Source of the DNA: Mesobacillus jeotgali
Lineage (GTDB): Bacteria; Bacillota; Bacilli; Bacillales; Cytobacillaceae
Assembly: GCF_900166585.1 (NCBI RefSeq)
Contig: NZ_FVZC01000009.1
Coordinates: 1,561,444-1,625,443 of the forward strand
Length of the DNA stretch: 64,000 nucleotides
Direction: 5' to 3'
Below, in pieces: positions 26,520-36,330 of the stretch. Position numbers and translations under genes: made by a program. Each line of letters starts with the position of its first letter. Within the stretch, counting starts at the first letter, position 1. The notes below the pieces were generated by a model. The model was not told where the DNA came from and ran no database searches. It saw nothing but the letters and a program-made list of their open reading frames with translations.

Positions 26520-27077
26520 TTATACTCTATTATCCAGTCTGCCATCCTTGCTTTGATGCAAGTCCTGATCTTCAGGAAGCTGAGTCGTCCTTTCAAGACC
26601 TTCTGTTTTTTCCCCCATGCCTTTAAGAAATTCAAAAAGCAATGACAATGCACGGTTGATTTCGGGATCTTTGAGTGAACGTACAATGTCAAAGTAACCT
26701 AGTTTATCGTTTTCACTGTGCCTGTATTCAGCCACTCTGGCAATACCGGAATTCAGCTTTAACAATAATGGTTCAAGCTGCTGGACATTGATTGTCCCAA
26801 GAACCCCCACCATTAACAATAGGTTCTTTATTGTATTGGTAGCCTCGGGATTGTCAGCTGCTTTAACAAGGACGTTAAGGATTTTATCTCCTTCGCTGAA
26901 CAATCCATCAAGAAGCGACAGTACGCCACGTTCATTCATATGCTTGATAATATCCAGTGACTGTAAAATCGCTTCCTTGTTATCAAGGAGCGCCGTCTCA
27001 ATTTCTTCGAGTTCCATTTTTCTTTTTTGTTCATCTGTAAGCTCAATCCTTTTGATATTGGTGATTGCTTTAGCCAT
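26520..27077 (-). CDS. DUF1641 protein, formate dehydrogenase partner (YrhD-like)
   Basis: 185 residues. DUF1641 proteins are encoded next to YrhE-type formate dehydrogenases in Bacillus and here the start overlaps the dehydrogenase stop by 8 nt, indicating translational coupling. The sequence is mostly helical with [20 protein letters not shown] and [17 protein letters not shown] blocks. The role is probably assembly or electron-transfer partner, not established. The C-terminal 30 residues are hydrophilic and poorly conserved-looking. Confidence 0.88.
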   Translation of the reverse strand: MAKAITNIKRIELTDEQKRKMELEEIETALLDNKEAILQSLDIIKHMNERGVLSLLDGLFSEGDKILNVLVKAADNPEATNTIKNLLLMVGVLGTINVQQLEPLLLKLNSGIARVAEYRHSENDKLGYFDIVRSLKDPEINRALSLLFEFLKGMGEKTEGLERTTQLPEDQDLHQSKDGRLDNRV

Positions 27078-30027
27078 GCTGGGTCCGCTCCTTTTTCACA
27101 AGATCTCCAGGGAAGAAATAATCTCGACGTGCCCACTTTTTTTGCACCTGGACGCCAATTTGCGGCTGTGGATTTCCGTAGCGGAAATTATTCCTTGGCA
27201 AAGGATTGGCGCCTTCATATTGGAGAATTTCCATTTTTGCTTTCGTCTCCTTATATGCTGGAGTATCTGTGTCCTTATCTCCATAGCTGCTTGTCAAGAG
27301 GTTGATCGCCGCATCACCCTGATCATTCATTGGAAGGTAGACTTCTTTGCCATGCACTCTGTCAGTCACAACACATCGTACCTTCAAATTGCCGAATGGT
27401 GAAGTTAATCGGACAAGCGTTCCATCTTTCAAGCCTCTTTCTTCAGCAAGCTCTGGAGATACTTCCAGGAAGGTTTCAGGAGTTTTTGAAGTAATTCCCT
27501 CCGACTTATAAGTCAGGTTCCCTTCATGGAAATGCTCCAGAAGTCGGCCGTTATTGACATGTATATCATATTCCTCACCAAATTGAACTGGGATCGACCA
27601 TTTTACTGGGTATAGACGTGCTTTTCCATCCGGGAATGGGAAGCCGTCTAAATATAGAACAGGAGTGTCTGTGCCATCCGGCTGCACAGGCCATTGAAGG
27701 CTGTTGTATCCTTCCAGCCGTTCATAGGAAACACCAGAGTAGATCGGCATTAGACTGGCAGCTTCCGCCATAATTTCACCTGGATGCTGATATGTCCACC
27801 CTGCACCAAGACGATTTGCCACCTCAATCAAAATCTGCCAATCAGGTTTTGATTCACCAGCTGGCTCGAATACCTGGTACAATCGCTGGATCCGACGCTC
27901 GGTATTTGTAAAGGTACCTTCTTTTTCAAAGCTGGGACTTGCTGGCAAAACAACGTCAGCAAACTGGGCAGTCCTTGAAAAGAACACATCCTGGACAACC
28001 AGGAATTCTAATTTTTCATAGCCAGCCTGGACATGGTTAATATTTGAATCCACAAGGCCCATCTCTTCTCCCTTAATATAAAGGGATTTAAGTGTACCAT
28101 TATGCATTCCTTCCACCATATCGTGATTATTTATCCCTGGCTCCGCAGGCAGCTTGGTTCCCCAGATCTGTTCAAACTTAGTGCGGGCCGCTTCGTCCGT
28201 TACCTTCTGATAACCTGGCAGTGAGTCGGGACTGCTGCCGAAATCGCCTGCACCCTGGACATTATTGTGACCGCGGAGCGGATATGCTCCTGTTCCTGGG
28301 CGGCCGTAGTTACCTGTAATTAATAACAAGTTTGAAATAGCGGTACTGGTGTCACTTCCGCCAAGGTGCTGTGTAACTCCCATTGCCCATAAGGCACAAA
28401 CACTTTTTGCTTCATGAATGCTTTTAGCTATCTCAATGAGCGTTTCTTTAGATAGGCCTGTTGTTTTTTCTGCATATTCAAGAGTAAATCCTTCAAGACT
28501 TTCAACATACTCAGAAAGACCGTTAACCTTGTTTTCGAGGAATTCCCTGTCTGCCCAGCCCTGATCAATAATATATTTCGTTACCGCTGAAATCCAAACA
28601 AGGTCGCTGCCTGCCTTTGGCCTTATAAACATGTCCGCCCTGTCAGCCATTTCATGTTCACGAAGGTCAGCTACAATCAGCTTCTGACCATTTAGCTTTT
28701 GAGCTCGTTTTACTCTTGTGGCCAGTACTGGGTGAGCTTCTGCAGTGTTGGATCCTATAATGATGACTAAATCAGCCATTGCGATATCCTTGATGGATCC
28801 AGCATCCCCTCCATGGCCGACAGTCCTGAATAAACCAACGGTTGCAGGTGTCTGGCAATATCTTGAACAATTATCAACATTATTTGTTCCAATCACTGCC
28901 CTTGCCAGCTTTTGCATTAAATATGATTCCTCATTTGTACATTTGGATGAAGTAATGAAGCCAAGGGAGTCAGGTCCATATTCATCCTTGATTTTAGTAA
29001 ACTTTTTAGAAATCAATGCAAGTGCCTCATCCCATTCAGCTTCCCTGAAGCTGTCACCTTCACGAATAAGAGGCTTGGTCAGTCGTTCTTCACTATTGAC
29101 AAAATCCCACCCGAATTTTCCTTTTATACAGGTAGAAATACTGTTGGCGGGTGCTTCCACCTGCGGCTCAATCTTCAAAATCTCGCGTCCTTTGGTCCAG
29201 ACATCAAAGCTGCAGCCAACTCCACAGTATGTGCAAACCGTTTTCGTTTTCTTAATTCTGGATTCACGCATTGCCGATTCCATGTCGGAAATGGCGAGGA
29301 TGGAACCATACCCTGTTTCTACTCCCTTGGTAATCTCAATCATCGGTCGCAGCGTTTCTTTCGCAATTCCTGTCAGGAAGCCGGCTTCGCCTTCCATTCC
29401 TTTTTCCATCATGGCATTACATGGACAAACCGTAGAACAATGCCCGCAGGATACGCACGAGGATTCGTTGATTGGCACGTCGTTGTCCCAAATGACTCTA
29501 GGACGTTCACGCTCCCAGTCTATCCTTAAAGTTTCGGTTACCTGGACATCCTGGCAGGCTTCCACACATCTTCCGCATAGAATGCACTGGTCTGGATCAT
29601 AACGATAGAAAGGGTTAGAATCGTCCCTTTCATAAGGTTTATGGTCAAAAGGGATGCTCTGGTGATTGATTTTCATTTCCTTGACGGTGTTATGTACCTC
29701 ACACGTACCATTATTGTAATCACATACAGTACAGTAAAGTTCATGGTTATAAAGAATTTTATCCATTGCCATTGTTTGTGCCCTCTTGACATCAGGGGCA
29801 ATAGTGTCAACGACATCTCCATTCTTCATGAAAGTAGAACAGGAACGGACCATTTCTCCATTCACTTCTACGATACAAGTATCACATGTCTCGATTGCAC
29901 CAAGGCTTGGATGAAAACAGACACTCGGTACGTCAATCGAGCTGTCCGAAAGGTATTGAAGGATTGTTTGATTTCCGTCAGCCGTTACTTCGGCACCGTT
30001 GATTGTTACATTGATTTTGCCAGACAA
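27070..30027 (-). CDS. NAD-type formate dehydrogenase alpha subunit, Cys form (YrhE-like)
   Basis: About 985 residues. The N-terminal 2Fe-2S ferredoxin domain (about 1-80, [19 protein letters not shown]) is followed by a NuoG-like Cys/His segment, two 4Fe-4S clusters ([24 protein letters not shown]), the FdhF-type 4Fe-4S site (CTYCGVGC) and the molybdopterin domain. The Mo ligand position is Cys in [17 protein letters not shown], so no selenium is required. The TTG at 30027 gives the family-typical N-terminus [10 protein letters not shown]; an upstream frame to 30132 is not supported. It catalyses formate to CO2. Followed by DUF1641 and fdhD. Confidence 0.95.
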   Translation of the reverse strand: MSGKINVTINGAEVTADGNQTILQYLSDSSIDVPSVCFHPSLGAIETCDTCIVEVNGEMVRSCSTFMKNGDVVDTIAPDVKRAQTMAMDKILYNHELYCTVCDYNNGTCEVHNTVKEMKINHQSIPFDHKPYERDDSNPFYRYDPDQCILCGRCVEACQDVQVTETLRIDWERERPRVIWDNDVPINESSCVSCGHCSTVCPCNAMMEKGMEGEAGFLTGIAKETLRPMIEITKGVETGYGSILAISDMESAMRESRIKKTKTVCTYCGVGCSFDVWTKGREILKIEPQVEAPANSISTCIKGKFGWDFVNSEERLTKPLIREGDSFREAEWDEALALISKKFTKIKDEYGPDSLGFITSSKCTNEESYLMQKLARAVIGTNNVDNCSRYCQTPATVGLFRTVGHGGDAGSIKDIAMADLVIIIGSNTAEAHPVLATRVKRAQKLNGQKLIVADLREHEMADRADMFIRPKAGSDLVWISAVTKYIIDQGWADREFLENKVNGLSEYVESLEGFTLEYAEKTTGLSKETLIEIAKSIHEAKSVCALWAMGVTQHLGGSDTSTAISNLLLITGNYGRPGTGAYPLRGHNNVQGAGDFGSSPDSLPGYQKVTDEAARTKFEQIWGTKLPAEPGINNHDMVEGMHNGTLKSLYIKGEEMGLVDSNINHVQAGYEKLEFLVVQDVFFSRTAQFADVVLPASPSFEKEGTFTNTERRIQRLYQVFEPAGESKPDWQILIEVANRLGAGWTYQHPGEIMAEAASLMPIYSGVSYERLEGYNSLQWPVQPDGTDTPVLYLDGFPFPDGKARLYPVKWSIPVQFGEEYDIHVNNGRLLEHFHEGNLTYKSEGITSKTPETFLEVSPELAEERGLKDGTLVRLTSPFGNLKVRCVVTDRVHGKEVYLPMNDQGDAAINLLTSSYGDKDTDTPAYKETKAKMEILQYEGANPLPRNNFRYGNPQPQIGVQVQKKWARRDYFFPGDLVKKERTQHG

Positions 30028-30156
30028 AGCCTCATCTTCCTTTCTGTATATAATCACTCCCTTTTTCACTACCCTATACCTAAAGATCATTAACATTTTT
30101 TCGTTGTTTTTTAGAAAAATAAAAATCCTCATCGTTTTTCGTCACTTTTCTTCACA

Positions 30157-30190
30157 TAAAAAAAGCCCTTTCAACAAGAAAAGGCTTTTC
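30157..30190 (-). terminator. Terminator after 30242-30673 gene
   Basis: AAAAGCC..TTT pairs with AAA..GGCTTTT; an A-tract gives the transcript T-run. Confidence 0.6.
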
Positions 30191-30241
30191 AGACAATAAT
30201 TTGTTTGCTTGCAATCATCTGGAGTCATTTTGCGAAAAATC

Positions 30242-30673
30242 TTATAAAAATCTGCACGAGTTCCCTTCAGCTTCTTCAGAAGATAGATAATAAACTGTTC
30301 TTCCTCCAGGTGTTATTTCTTTTGCAAATCCCATTTTTTCTAATGGTGCATAATCCCCTTCTACCATAATGATTGATACATATAGCAGAGCCTGCAAATG
30401 AAATAAAGATAAATTGACTGACTCACTAAGCAAATCGTCGGACAGCAGATTTACTAATACAGCAGCCCTGCCCGCAATCCCCATAGTTTCCTTAGCAAAT
30501 ATTATTGCTGCCTCCACATTCTCAGAAATGGAGGAAGCACTGCTATAGACATCATTCCAGGAATCGTCGAAAACATATGCTTCCCATGATGTTTTCTTGG
30601 AAGCCGTGTAAAATTCAATCCGTAAGAATTGCTTCTGGTCATCATAAAAGTAGATTGATTCCATCATGCGCAA
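30242..30673 (-). CDS. Hypothetical protein
   Basis: 143 residues from a TTG start at 30673 (GGAGG 6 nt upstream); ATG at 30667 or 30664 are alternatives. No family recognised. The N-terminal ESIYFYDDQKQFLRIEFYTA is beta-rich and the C-terminal part is mixed, ending EAEGNSCRFL. It lies between the formate dehydrogenase and a divergent small plus-strand gene. The open frame that extends to 30925 is not coding: it overlaps the small plus-strand gene and is AT-rich. Confidence 0.65.
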   Translation of the reverse strand: MRMMESIYFYDDQKQFLRIEFYTASKKTSWEAYVFDDSWNDVYSSASSISENVEAAIIFAKETMGIAGRAAVLVNLLSDDLLSESVNLSLFHLQALLYVSIIMVEGDYAPLEKMGFAKEITPGGRTVYYLSSEEAEGNSCRFL

Positions 30674-30847
30674 CTCGTCCCTCCTTGGTGTAGGAATAGT
30701 CTTCCCAAGCCTGCATTTGTTAATAATATTCTTTAGTATTAAAAATAGTGATTGGTAAAATACTTTGAAATGCAGAGATTCTGCATGATTTTTTCCATTA
30801 GGGGAAAGTAAACATATAGAAAGGCATGATGAAAGGAGGATTAATAT

Positions 30848-31003
30848 ATGAAGAATGAGCACAATGACCCGAAAAGCCCTGACCAGGAAAATAATCAGGA
30901 ACACAGCATGGTCTGCAATGATCAATTATTTTATCAGGAATTAAGGATCGCGGCTGAAGAGGCAGAACGTGATCATATGAAGAATGAACAATCGAATCCA
31001 TAA
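30848..31003 (+). CDS. Small acidic protein, unrecognised
   Basis: 51 residues (MKNEHNDPKSPDQENNQEH...), ATG 30848 with AAAGGAGG 8 nt upstream and a strong terminator directly after the stop. Hydrophilic, Glu/Asn rich, with one Cys. Similar short hydrophilic ORFs are common among Bacillus sporulation genes but no family is named here. Confidence 0.7.
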   Translation: MKNEHNDPKSPDQENNQEHSMVCNDQLFYQELRIAAEEAERDHMKNEQSNP

Positions 31004-31037
31004 AAAAAGAAAGGCTGATCGGCCTTTCTTTTTTTTA
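31003..31037 (+). terminator. Terminator between 30848-31003 and 31042-31284 genes
   Basis: AAAGAAAGGC pairs with GCCTTTCTTT, followed by eight T; it can also serve the minus-strand gene at 31042. Confidence 0.88.
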
Positions 31038-31041
31038 TGGA

Positions 31042-31284
31042 TTAACTAATGAACCTGTCTCTTTCTGCAGCTTCTTCTTCCCGTTGGGTTTCACGTTCTT
31101 CATACCAAAATTTAATATGGGTCAGGATGGAGAATACAAGAAAGAAATTCATGGTCCAGACGCTGACAAACGGGGCTATGCCCCCAAAATCAATCGTTTC
31201 ATACTGTTTAAGTACCATGACAATATATGACTCAATGAACACAAGGACAAAGCCGGCTACACCTGCAATTGCCATTCGCATCAT
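31042..31284 (-). CDS. Small two-helix membrane protein
   Basis: 80 residues with two hydrophobic helices (about 5-24 and 38-57), then a charged tail EERETQREEEAAERDRF. ATG 31284 has AAGGTGG 9 nt upstream. No family recognised; expected in the cytoplasmic membrane with the charged tail in the cytoplasm. Confidence 0.68.
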   Translation of the reverse strand: MMRMAIAGVAGFVLVFIESYIVMVLKQYETIDFGGIAPFVSVWTMNFFLVFSILTHIKFWYEERETQREEEAAERDRFIS

Positions 31285-31408
31285 AATCAATAACCACCTT
31301 ATCGTTTATTATCAGATTATTAAAATAATACGATTAATTATTGATTAACGCAACTATTTTGTTCACTATTTTGCCACATTTACTCTTGACAATTTGTCAT
31401 ACTATTTA

Positions 31409-31597
31409 TTATCTATTCAGTCTCTTTTGTTTAAGCATTATTTCATATGATTTTTCTATAATATCCGTCAAAACATCGCCTTTGTATATCCTGCCGATTT
31501 TGGTATTATCCTGATAGTATTCCACAATTTCATCTAGTTTGTCCGAAGTTTCTCTGGACACTCTCACGTTGAGTTGAATTCTCTGGGCTTCATTCAT
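31409..31597 (-). CDS. Small ribbon-helix-helix-like protein
   Basis: 62 residues (MNEAQRIQLNVRVSRETSD...). The N-terminal strand IQLNVRVSRETSDKLDEIVEYY resembles a ribbon-helix-helix DNA-binding unit (strand, then two helices) and the C-terminus is basic. The frame is open upstream to 31639 but the better start is 31597. No antitoxin partner is adjacent. The DNA-binding role is inference. Confidence 0.55.
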   Translation of the reverse strand: MNEAQRIQLNVRVSRETSDKLDEIVEYYQDNTKIGRIYKGDVLTDIIEKSYEIMLKQKRLNR

Positions 31598-31830
31598 ATA
31601 GCTGGTTTCCCTCCAAATCCTTTTGACTCCAAAAATCACTATCTATGTGCTAGCAATCTGATATTATGTAGATATATGTCGCTAACTTTGCAGCAACGCA
31701 CTCTATTTTAACACATTTCAACGGCTTAAAACACCAAGATACAGTTTTTGCACCCTACTCTCAGGGTAAGTTATAAACAAACCATAAATTCATAGTTCGT
31801 TGAGGATTTTAAAAAGAACTGGAGAAGGCA

Positions 31831-32079
31831 ATGAAATTGACAAAATGGTCCTATACCAAAAGATATAATATAAAAGCTCATTTTGATGAGTTTCCTAACT
31901 CCGCAGTATTATTCAGGCAAATCAAAGATTACTATTTTGTTTATACTGTAAACTGGGCTATAAGTGACCCTGTTGTCACAAAACAGTCTTTGGAAGAAAT
32001 GGAATGGCTGCTCAACACTGAACTTGGGACACTGGATAGCTACCGCCTCAGGAAAGTTTTCGATAGAGCCAGAGAATGA
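31831..32079 (+). CDS. Hypothetical protein, no family recognised
   Basis: 82 residues, ATG 31831 with GGAGAAGGCA upstream. Basic-aromatic N-terminus (KLTKWSYTKRYNIKAHF) and a helical C-terminus; soluble. Single gene between two minus-strand units with no clear terminator. It resembles a small stand-alone Bacillus gene; function unknown. Confidence 0.65.
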   Translation: MKLTKWSYTKRYNIKAHFDEFPNSAVLFRQIKDYYFVYTVNWAISDPVVTKQSLEEMEWLLNTELGTLDSYRLRKVFDRARE

Positions 32080-32271
32080 GAAGTTTTTTGAAATAACATT
32101 AGGGTGAAATGAAAAGCTTTTAAGATTGAAAACAAGAGAGTTTTAAAATGGCTTTACAGTTCCATAACAAGGTTGGCTGCTTCCTTTCTCATCAGATCGA
32201 GTTCATCGGTTTGTTTATATCCTTCCAACAGGGCAGTGGAAAGCTTTTAAAAAGGCCAGCGATATAAACAA

Positions 32272-32303
32272 AACCCAGAACCTGTTTAGAGGTGCTGGGT
32301 TAA
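32272..32303 (-). terminator. Terminator of the dihaem cytochrome c gene
   Basis: AACCCAG pairs with CTGGGTT with a few further bases in the stem. Confidence 0.65.
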
Positions 32304-32311
32304 TCATTACT

Positions 32312-33244
32312 TTACTCCTTTATCGAAACTATTTCTTCCCAATCAATGCTTCCATTTTTAATTTGTTCACGTTTTTCTTTATTCATGATATCTGCAGGTT
32401 TGCCCCCTTTTGGCCAGTCTCCTTCATGCCCTTCGAATTCTGGTCTGTCGTGCGAAAGAATATATGCTGCTACATCGATTGCCTGCTGGTCAGTCAATGT
32501 TCCTCCCTGTCCTTTTGGCATATTTTTTTGAACATATCCCGCCATTTTAGTCAATCGTGACATTCCAGCTCCATCATTAAAAGAATTCTCACCCCAGACA
32601 GCAGGTCCCGTGTTGCTGCCGGTTCCCCCACCATCTCCTGCATGGCAGCTTGCACAAGATTGGGCATAAACCTTCTCACCATCCTCAATACTTGGGACAG
32701 GGAATTGCTTTGGCTCTTTTTGAGCTCTCCATGGAATTTCAGACCCCGCAGGGACGCCTTCAGACATATAGTGTAAATATGCGATCATAGCTCTCATTTC
32801 CTTACTGTCTTCCGGTATCATCTTGCCATTCATGCTGCGAATCATACACCCGTTAATTCGGTCTTCGAGAGTGTACACTTCACCTTCACGCGGCCTGTAT
32901 TCCGGATAAACTGCAGTCAGCCCAATCATAGGGGCTTCTTCCTTGACTGTTCCTCCGTTCGCATGACAGCTTGCACAGGACAAATTATTTCCTACGTACT
33001 CATCGGCAACCTTATTGGTTTCCATCATTAAGTCATACCCATATTTAATGCTTTCTCCCAACGGTCCTTCCGGTACATTTTCCATGCTGGGCGGATTGAA
33101 TTCAATGACATTGCTGCTGTCACCCTTGGACTGCTGAGGTGCTGTAGCTGTTTCAGCTGGCCCTAAATCCTGGCTTATTTTCCAGCCGACAAATAATGAT
33201 CCAGTGATTAAAAATCCAATAATAATTGCAAGACTGTGCTTCAA
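32312..33244 (-). CDS. Membrane-anchored dihaem cytochrome c, TsdA/SoxA-like
   Basis: 310 residues. An N-terminal uncleaved helix (about 4-22) anchors the protein outside the membrane. Two CASCH haem motifs lie at residues 90-94 and 197-201. Between them is LEDRINGCMIRSMNGK with Cys133, which matches the Cys haem ligand region of thiosulfate dehydrogenases (TsdA). A role in thiosulfate oxidation or tetrathionate metabolism follows from the family, but could also be general periplasmic electron transfer. RBS AGGAGGAAA precedes ATG 33244. Single gene; no partner haem protein adjacent. Confidence 0.85.
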   Translation of the reverse strand: MKHSLAIIIGFLITGSLFVGWKISQDLGPAETATAPQQSKGDSSNVIEFNPPSMENVPEGPLGESIKYGYDLMMETNKVADEYVGNNLSCASCHANGGTVKEEAPMIGLTAVYPEYRPREGEVYTLEDRINGCMIRSMNGKMIPEDSKEMRAMIAYLHYMSEGVPAGSEIPWRAQKEPKQFPVPSIEDGEKVYAQSCASCHAGDGGGTGSNTGPAVWGENSFNDGAGMSRLTKMAGYVQKNMPKGQGGTLTDQQAIDVAAYILSHDRPEFEGHEGDWPKGGKPADIMNKEKREQIKNGSIDWEEIVSIKE

Positions 33245-33626
33245 TATATTTCCTCCTTATGTAGCAATTTGAAGTTTACAACCCACTTCCTATATACCCA
33301 TTATAGTATATTTACAACGATGTTTTTTCTATTAAATATGTATAAATAATGAATACTATAAAAATAGGAACTGGATTTCTCCAGTTCCTCCTTCCCATTT
33401 TCATAAAAATACAGATCCTGTAATGAATGATCTTGCCCAGGCAATATGCACGCCTAAAGGCTATTTATATTTCTGGGTCTGCACCATCATCGGCAATTTC
33501 ATTGTCAAGATCTGTTGGTTCCTGTTCATCGTTAATGAGTCAAGACCTTCCATCCTTCTTTCAACATTACCATGCAGTTGATGCTATAAGAATGTGAAGA
33601 AATTACGGAGGTCCCTGTTTCTTGTT
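33245..33626. other. Intergenic region with possible gene remnant
   Basis: 382 nt. It has a terminator-type hairpin at 33365-33390. On the minus strand around 33466-33580 the peptide pieces VERRMEGLDS and then, in another frame, INDEQEPTDLDNEIADDGADPEI read like one acidic small protein broken by a one-base shift and an upstream stop. No intact gene. Confidence 0.3.
33363..33392 (-). terminator. Hairpin terminator, methyltransferase side
   Basis: AGGAACTGGA pairs with TCCAGTTCCT around TTTC, A-tract on the transcript end. Confidence 0.75.
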
Positions 33627-34223
33627 TTATCGATTTATTCCTTCTAATTCCACGAAAATCCCTTTAAAATATTTCATTTCCCTTGTTATCTCTATTCCCG
33701 ACTCTCTCATATATCGTCCAGTATTACGATTTAAATGACAACCATCGCAAAGGTGTTTCCATGCAGGGGTTAGAAAATCCTGCAGGGAAGCCAGGGAGCG
33801 GGATTCAGTCCTTACATGTTCAAACAGGACAATCCTTCCTCCCTGTTTACAGACCCTTTTTATTTCTTTGAATACTTTGTGTGGATCCTCTACAGAACAT
33901 AAAACCAGCGTCGCTATAACAGTATCAAACTCTCCATTCTTAAACGGAAGTGTCTCGGCCATTCCCTTATGGAATTCCACTTTTAGCCCATTTTCTAGAG
34001 CTCTGTCTCTTGCTTGATCAATCATGAATGGATTTGGTTCCACAGATACAAGCCTGTCCACTTTTTCTTTTGAATAGTAAGGAAAATTGGCTCCGGTACC
34101 TGTACCAATTTCAAGTATTTCCCCCTCAAGATCAGTGATGATCTTTTTCCTCACACGGGCAATCCATCTTTTTTCAAGTGGACTCATTAACATGTCATAA
34201 AAAAAAGCGAATAATTTTGCCAC
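33627..34223 (-). CDS. Class I SAM-dependent methyltransferase
   Basis: 198 residues. Motif I is EIGTGTGANFPYY (about 37-49), motif II VSVEPNPFMIDQA, motif post-II LPFKNGEFDTVIATLVLCSV; these are the UbiE/methyltransferase-11 pattern. The C-terminal half includes the GGRIVLFEHVR block. Substrate is unknown. RBS GAGGAGC before the ATG. Single gene. Confidence 0.88.
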   Translation of the reverse strand: MAKLFAFFYDMLMSPLEKRWIARVRKKIITDLEGEILEIGTGTGANFPYYSKEKVDRLVSVEPNPFMIDQARDRALENGLKVEFHKGMAETLPFKNGEFDTVIATLVLCSVEDPHKVFKEIKRVCKQGGRIVLFEHVRTESRSLASLQDFLTPAWKHLCDGCHLNRNTGRYMRESGIEITREMKYFKGIFVELEGINR

Positions 34224-34333
34224 AAAGTAAGCTCCTCACAGTTTGTTTTCCTAATTATATATAAAAAGAACTCTAATTAGCCAATCAATTCTTTTCGTGA
34301 AAACGAGATAGGAACATAATTAGGTAAAAAGAA

Positions 34334-34362
34334 AAAAGACAGCCTGGCAGGGGCTGTCTTAC
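34334..34362 (-). terminator. Terminator of zinc alcohol dehydrogenase gene
   Basis: AAGACAGCC pairs with GGCTGTCTT around TGGCAGG. Confidence 0.85.
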
Positions 34363-34370
34363 ACGTTTAA

Positions 34371-35504
34371 TCAGGGTTTTAGAACAACTTTTATGCAATC
34401 GTCTTTTCTGTCGTTAAAAATATCATACCCTTTAGCTGCATCATCAAGAGGTATTTTGTGAGTTATGATATCAGTAGGGTCGAATTCGCCATTAACTACC
34501 ATATCATATAGTTTTGGCATGTAATGAATTACCGGGGCCTGCCCCATTTTCATTGTGATATTTCGTTCAAAAAAACGTCCAAGCGGGAACATATTATATC
34601 GCAGTCCATATACTCCCGTTACTTGAACCGTACCAAATTTACGTACAGCGGTATGGGCAATTTCCAGTGCAGAAAGAGTTCCGCCCTGAAGCTTCAATTT
34701 TTGTTCCACTTTTTCCACTACCGATTTCTTTCCGTCCATTCCAACACAATCTATGACCACATCAGCCCCGCCATTTGTCAAGTCCTGAAGGAATTTCCCA
34801 GGGTCATCTTGCTGTGTAAAATCAAAAATTTCCACATTATTGGTTTTCCTGGCATGCATGAGCCTGTAGTCAAGGTGGTCAACAGCAATGACCCTTTTTG
34901 CCCCTTTCATCCAGGCAAATTTCTGAGTCATCAATCCAACTGGTCCGCTTCCAAGGACAATAACTGTATCCCCTTTTTTTACACCGGCATGCTCTACGCT
35001 CCACCAGGCTGTTGGAATGACATCTGATAGAAACAATAACGATTCATCTTCAAGCTCGCATGATTCAGGTACGACGAACGAAGTGAAATCTGCAAAAGGT
35101 ACCCTTAAATACTCTGCCTGTCCTCCTGGATGGTTTCCATACTGTTCGGTGTAACCAAAATATGCTCCGGTATCCTTGTATTCGTTTGTGTTATCACATT
35201 GACTTTCCATCTGGTTTTGACAGAAAAAACACTCTCCACAAGAAACGTTGAAAGGAATAACGACTCTGTCTCCCTTTTTCACACTTTGGACAGCCGGGCC
35301 TACTTCTTCAACTATTCCCATTGGCTCATGGCCAATGATATAGCCTGGACGCAACGGCATATTCCCCTGGTATAGATGGAGGTCCGATCCGCAAATGGCC
35401 GTTGAAGTAATTTTGACAATCATATCTTTTTCATGCTCAATTTTCGGCGCTTCTACATTTTTAACTTGTACGTCTTTAGATCCCTGGTACGTAACTGCTT
35501 TCAA
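34371..35504 (-). CDS. Zinc-dependent alcohol/formaldehyde dehydrogenase family protein
   Basis: 377 residues of the medium-chain dehydrogenase family. Catalytic zinc ligands lie in AICGSDLHLY and GHEPMGIVEEVG; the structural zinc lobe is CGECFFCQNQMESQC. The Rossmann motif is VLGSGPVGLM (about 187-196). The long form with a GGHPGGQAEYLRVPFAD insertion resembles glutathione-independent formaldehyde dehydrogenases. TTG 35504 with GGGTGGAG upstream is preferred; the longer frame starts at 35588. Substrate not determined. Confidence 0.88.
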   Translation of the reverse strand: MKAVTYQGSKDVQVKNVEAPKIEHEKDMIVKITSTAICGSDLHLYQGNMPLRPGYIIGHEPMGIVEEVGPAVQSVKKGDRVVIPFNVSCGECFFCQNQMESQCDNTNEYKDTGAYFGYTEQYGNHPGGQAEYLRVPFADFTSFVVPESCELEDESLLFLSDVIPTAWWSVEHAGVKKGDTVIVLGSGPVGLMTQKFAWMKGAKRVIAVDHLDYRLMHARKTNNVEIFDFTQQDDPGKFLQDLTNGGADVVIDCVGMDGKKSVVEKVEQKLKLQGGTLSALEIAHTAVRKFGTVQVTGVYGLRYNMFPLGRFFERNITMKMGQAPVIHYMPKLYDMVVNGEFDPTDIITHKIPLDDAAKGYDIFNDRKDDCIKVVLKP

Positions 35505-35651
35505 AATTCTCCACCCCATTCCTATTAAGTACATTTTTAAAAGTTCCCTTTTACTATTGGAAAAAAACATGTTTGGAAGTTTTACCAATAATTAGCTCGA
35601 TACATAAATGATCATGCAATAAAGCAACTTATAAAATGGAGGTGTTTATGA

Positions 35652-35852
35652 ATGGAACCAAAACAACCTGGAAATAAGAATCTTCCCGACTTCAAGGAGA
35701 TGACCGACAGGATTATTGCTGAACCGGCAACCGGCCCGCAACTTGTCATTAAAACAAATCTTGACCCAAGTGAGGTTACTGAAGAAAACCCTTATTACAA
35801 GAATGATCAAATAACAGATTCGGAACAATTCAATGAATTTTTCAAGGAGTAA
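35652..35852 (+). CDS. YbxH family small protein
   Basis: 66 residues, ATG 35652 with GGAGGTGTTTATGA upstream. Acidic and soluble (NPYYKNDQ block). Immediately followed by the CsgA-like gene, the same gene pair (csgA-ybxH neighbourhood) as in B. subtilis. Family name rests on this order and remembered size; function unknown. Confidence 0.6.
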   Translation: MEPKQPGNKNLPDFKEMTDRIIAEPATGPQLVIKTNLDPSEVTEENPYYKNDQITDSEQFNEFFKE

Positions 35853-35855
35853 ACA

Positions 35856-36104
35856 ATGGAAAAAACACAAGCCTATCTTCGCGAAATAGTATCTAATTAT
35901 ACTGAGACATATCCGCTCAGCAGAAAAATCTATCAAAGGTTAGAAAAAGGGAACTACCCTTCGGAAGGTGATTTTGTCAGGGACCTGACTATGGAAGAGA
36001 TAGAATTTTTAAATAAAATCCTTCCTGAAGCAATTGAATATGCTAATAATGAATCAGATGAAAAACGCGCACAACAGCTGAACGAAGTTTATGAGTTGCT
36101 TTGA
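35856..36104 (+). CDS. csgA: CsgA-like sigma-G-dependent sporulation protein
   Basis: 82 residues, the size of B. subtilis CsgA, a sigma-G-dependent forespore protein. The pattern YLREIVSNYTETYPLSRKIYQRLEKG and ending EQLNEVYELL type residues match the remembered family. Starts 3 nt after the YbxH-like stop with AAGGAG upstream. Followed by a terminator at 36146-36190. Confidence 0.65.
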   Translation: MEKTQAYLREIVSNYTETYPLSRKIYQRLEKGNYPSEGDFVRDLTMEEIEFLNKILPEAIEYANNESDEKRAQQLNEVYELL

Positions 36105-36145
36105 TCACATTAAGAATTCACTCATTATCGCTATAAATACAATGA

Positions 36146-36190
36146 AGGGTACCCTAAAAGGTAAAAACTTTTGGGACACCCTCTTTCTTT
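36146..36190 (+). terminator. Terminator of the ybxH-csgA operon
   Basis: GGGTACCC..AAAAG with CTTTT..GGGACACCC, T-rich after. Confidence 0.65.
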
Positions 36191-36271
36191 TTAGAATGGC
36201 TGGTAAATGGTCCATTTATTTCCGTTGCAGGCACTAGGCTTACTGCAGGGCCTCTCCAAAACCGCATAAAA

Positions 36272-36330
36272 AAAAACGAGGCGACTCTAAGGGGGTAATT
36301 CAACCCTTTGAGTCAGCCTCTTTCCTATCC
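36272..36330 (-). terminator. Terminator of BrkB family gene
   Basis: GAGGC..ACTC..AAGGG pairs with CCCTT..GAGT..GCCTC, with an A-tract on the transcript 3' side. Confidence 0.8.

Noticed and set aside
32160..32255. Minus-strand peptide piece LEGYKQTDELDLMRKEAANL in the intergenic region before the cytochrome gene
   Set aside because: Looks protein-like for about 24 codons but has an in-frame stop upstream and no ATG start with an RBS; could be a remnant, not annotated as a gene.
33466..33590. Possible frameshifted small acidic gene in the 33245-33626 gap
   Set aside because: Reads as protein only if a one-base shift is allowed and has a further stop upstream; noted in the gap entry, too weak to call a pseudogene.
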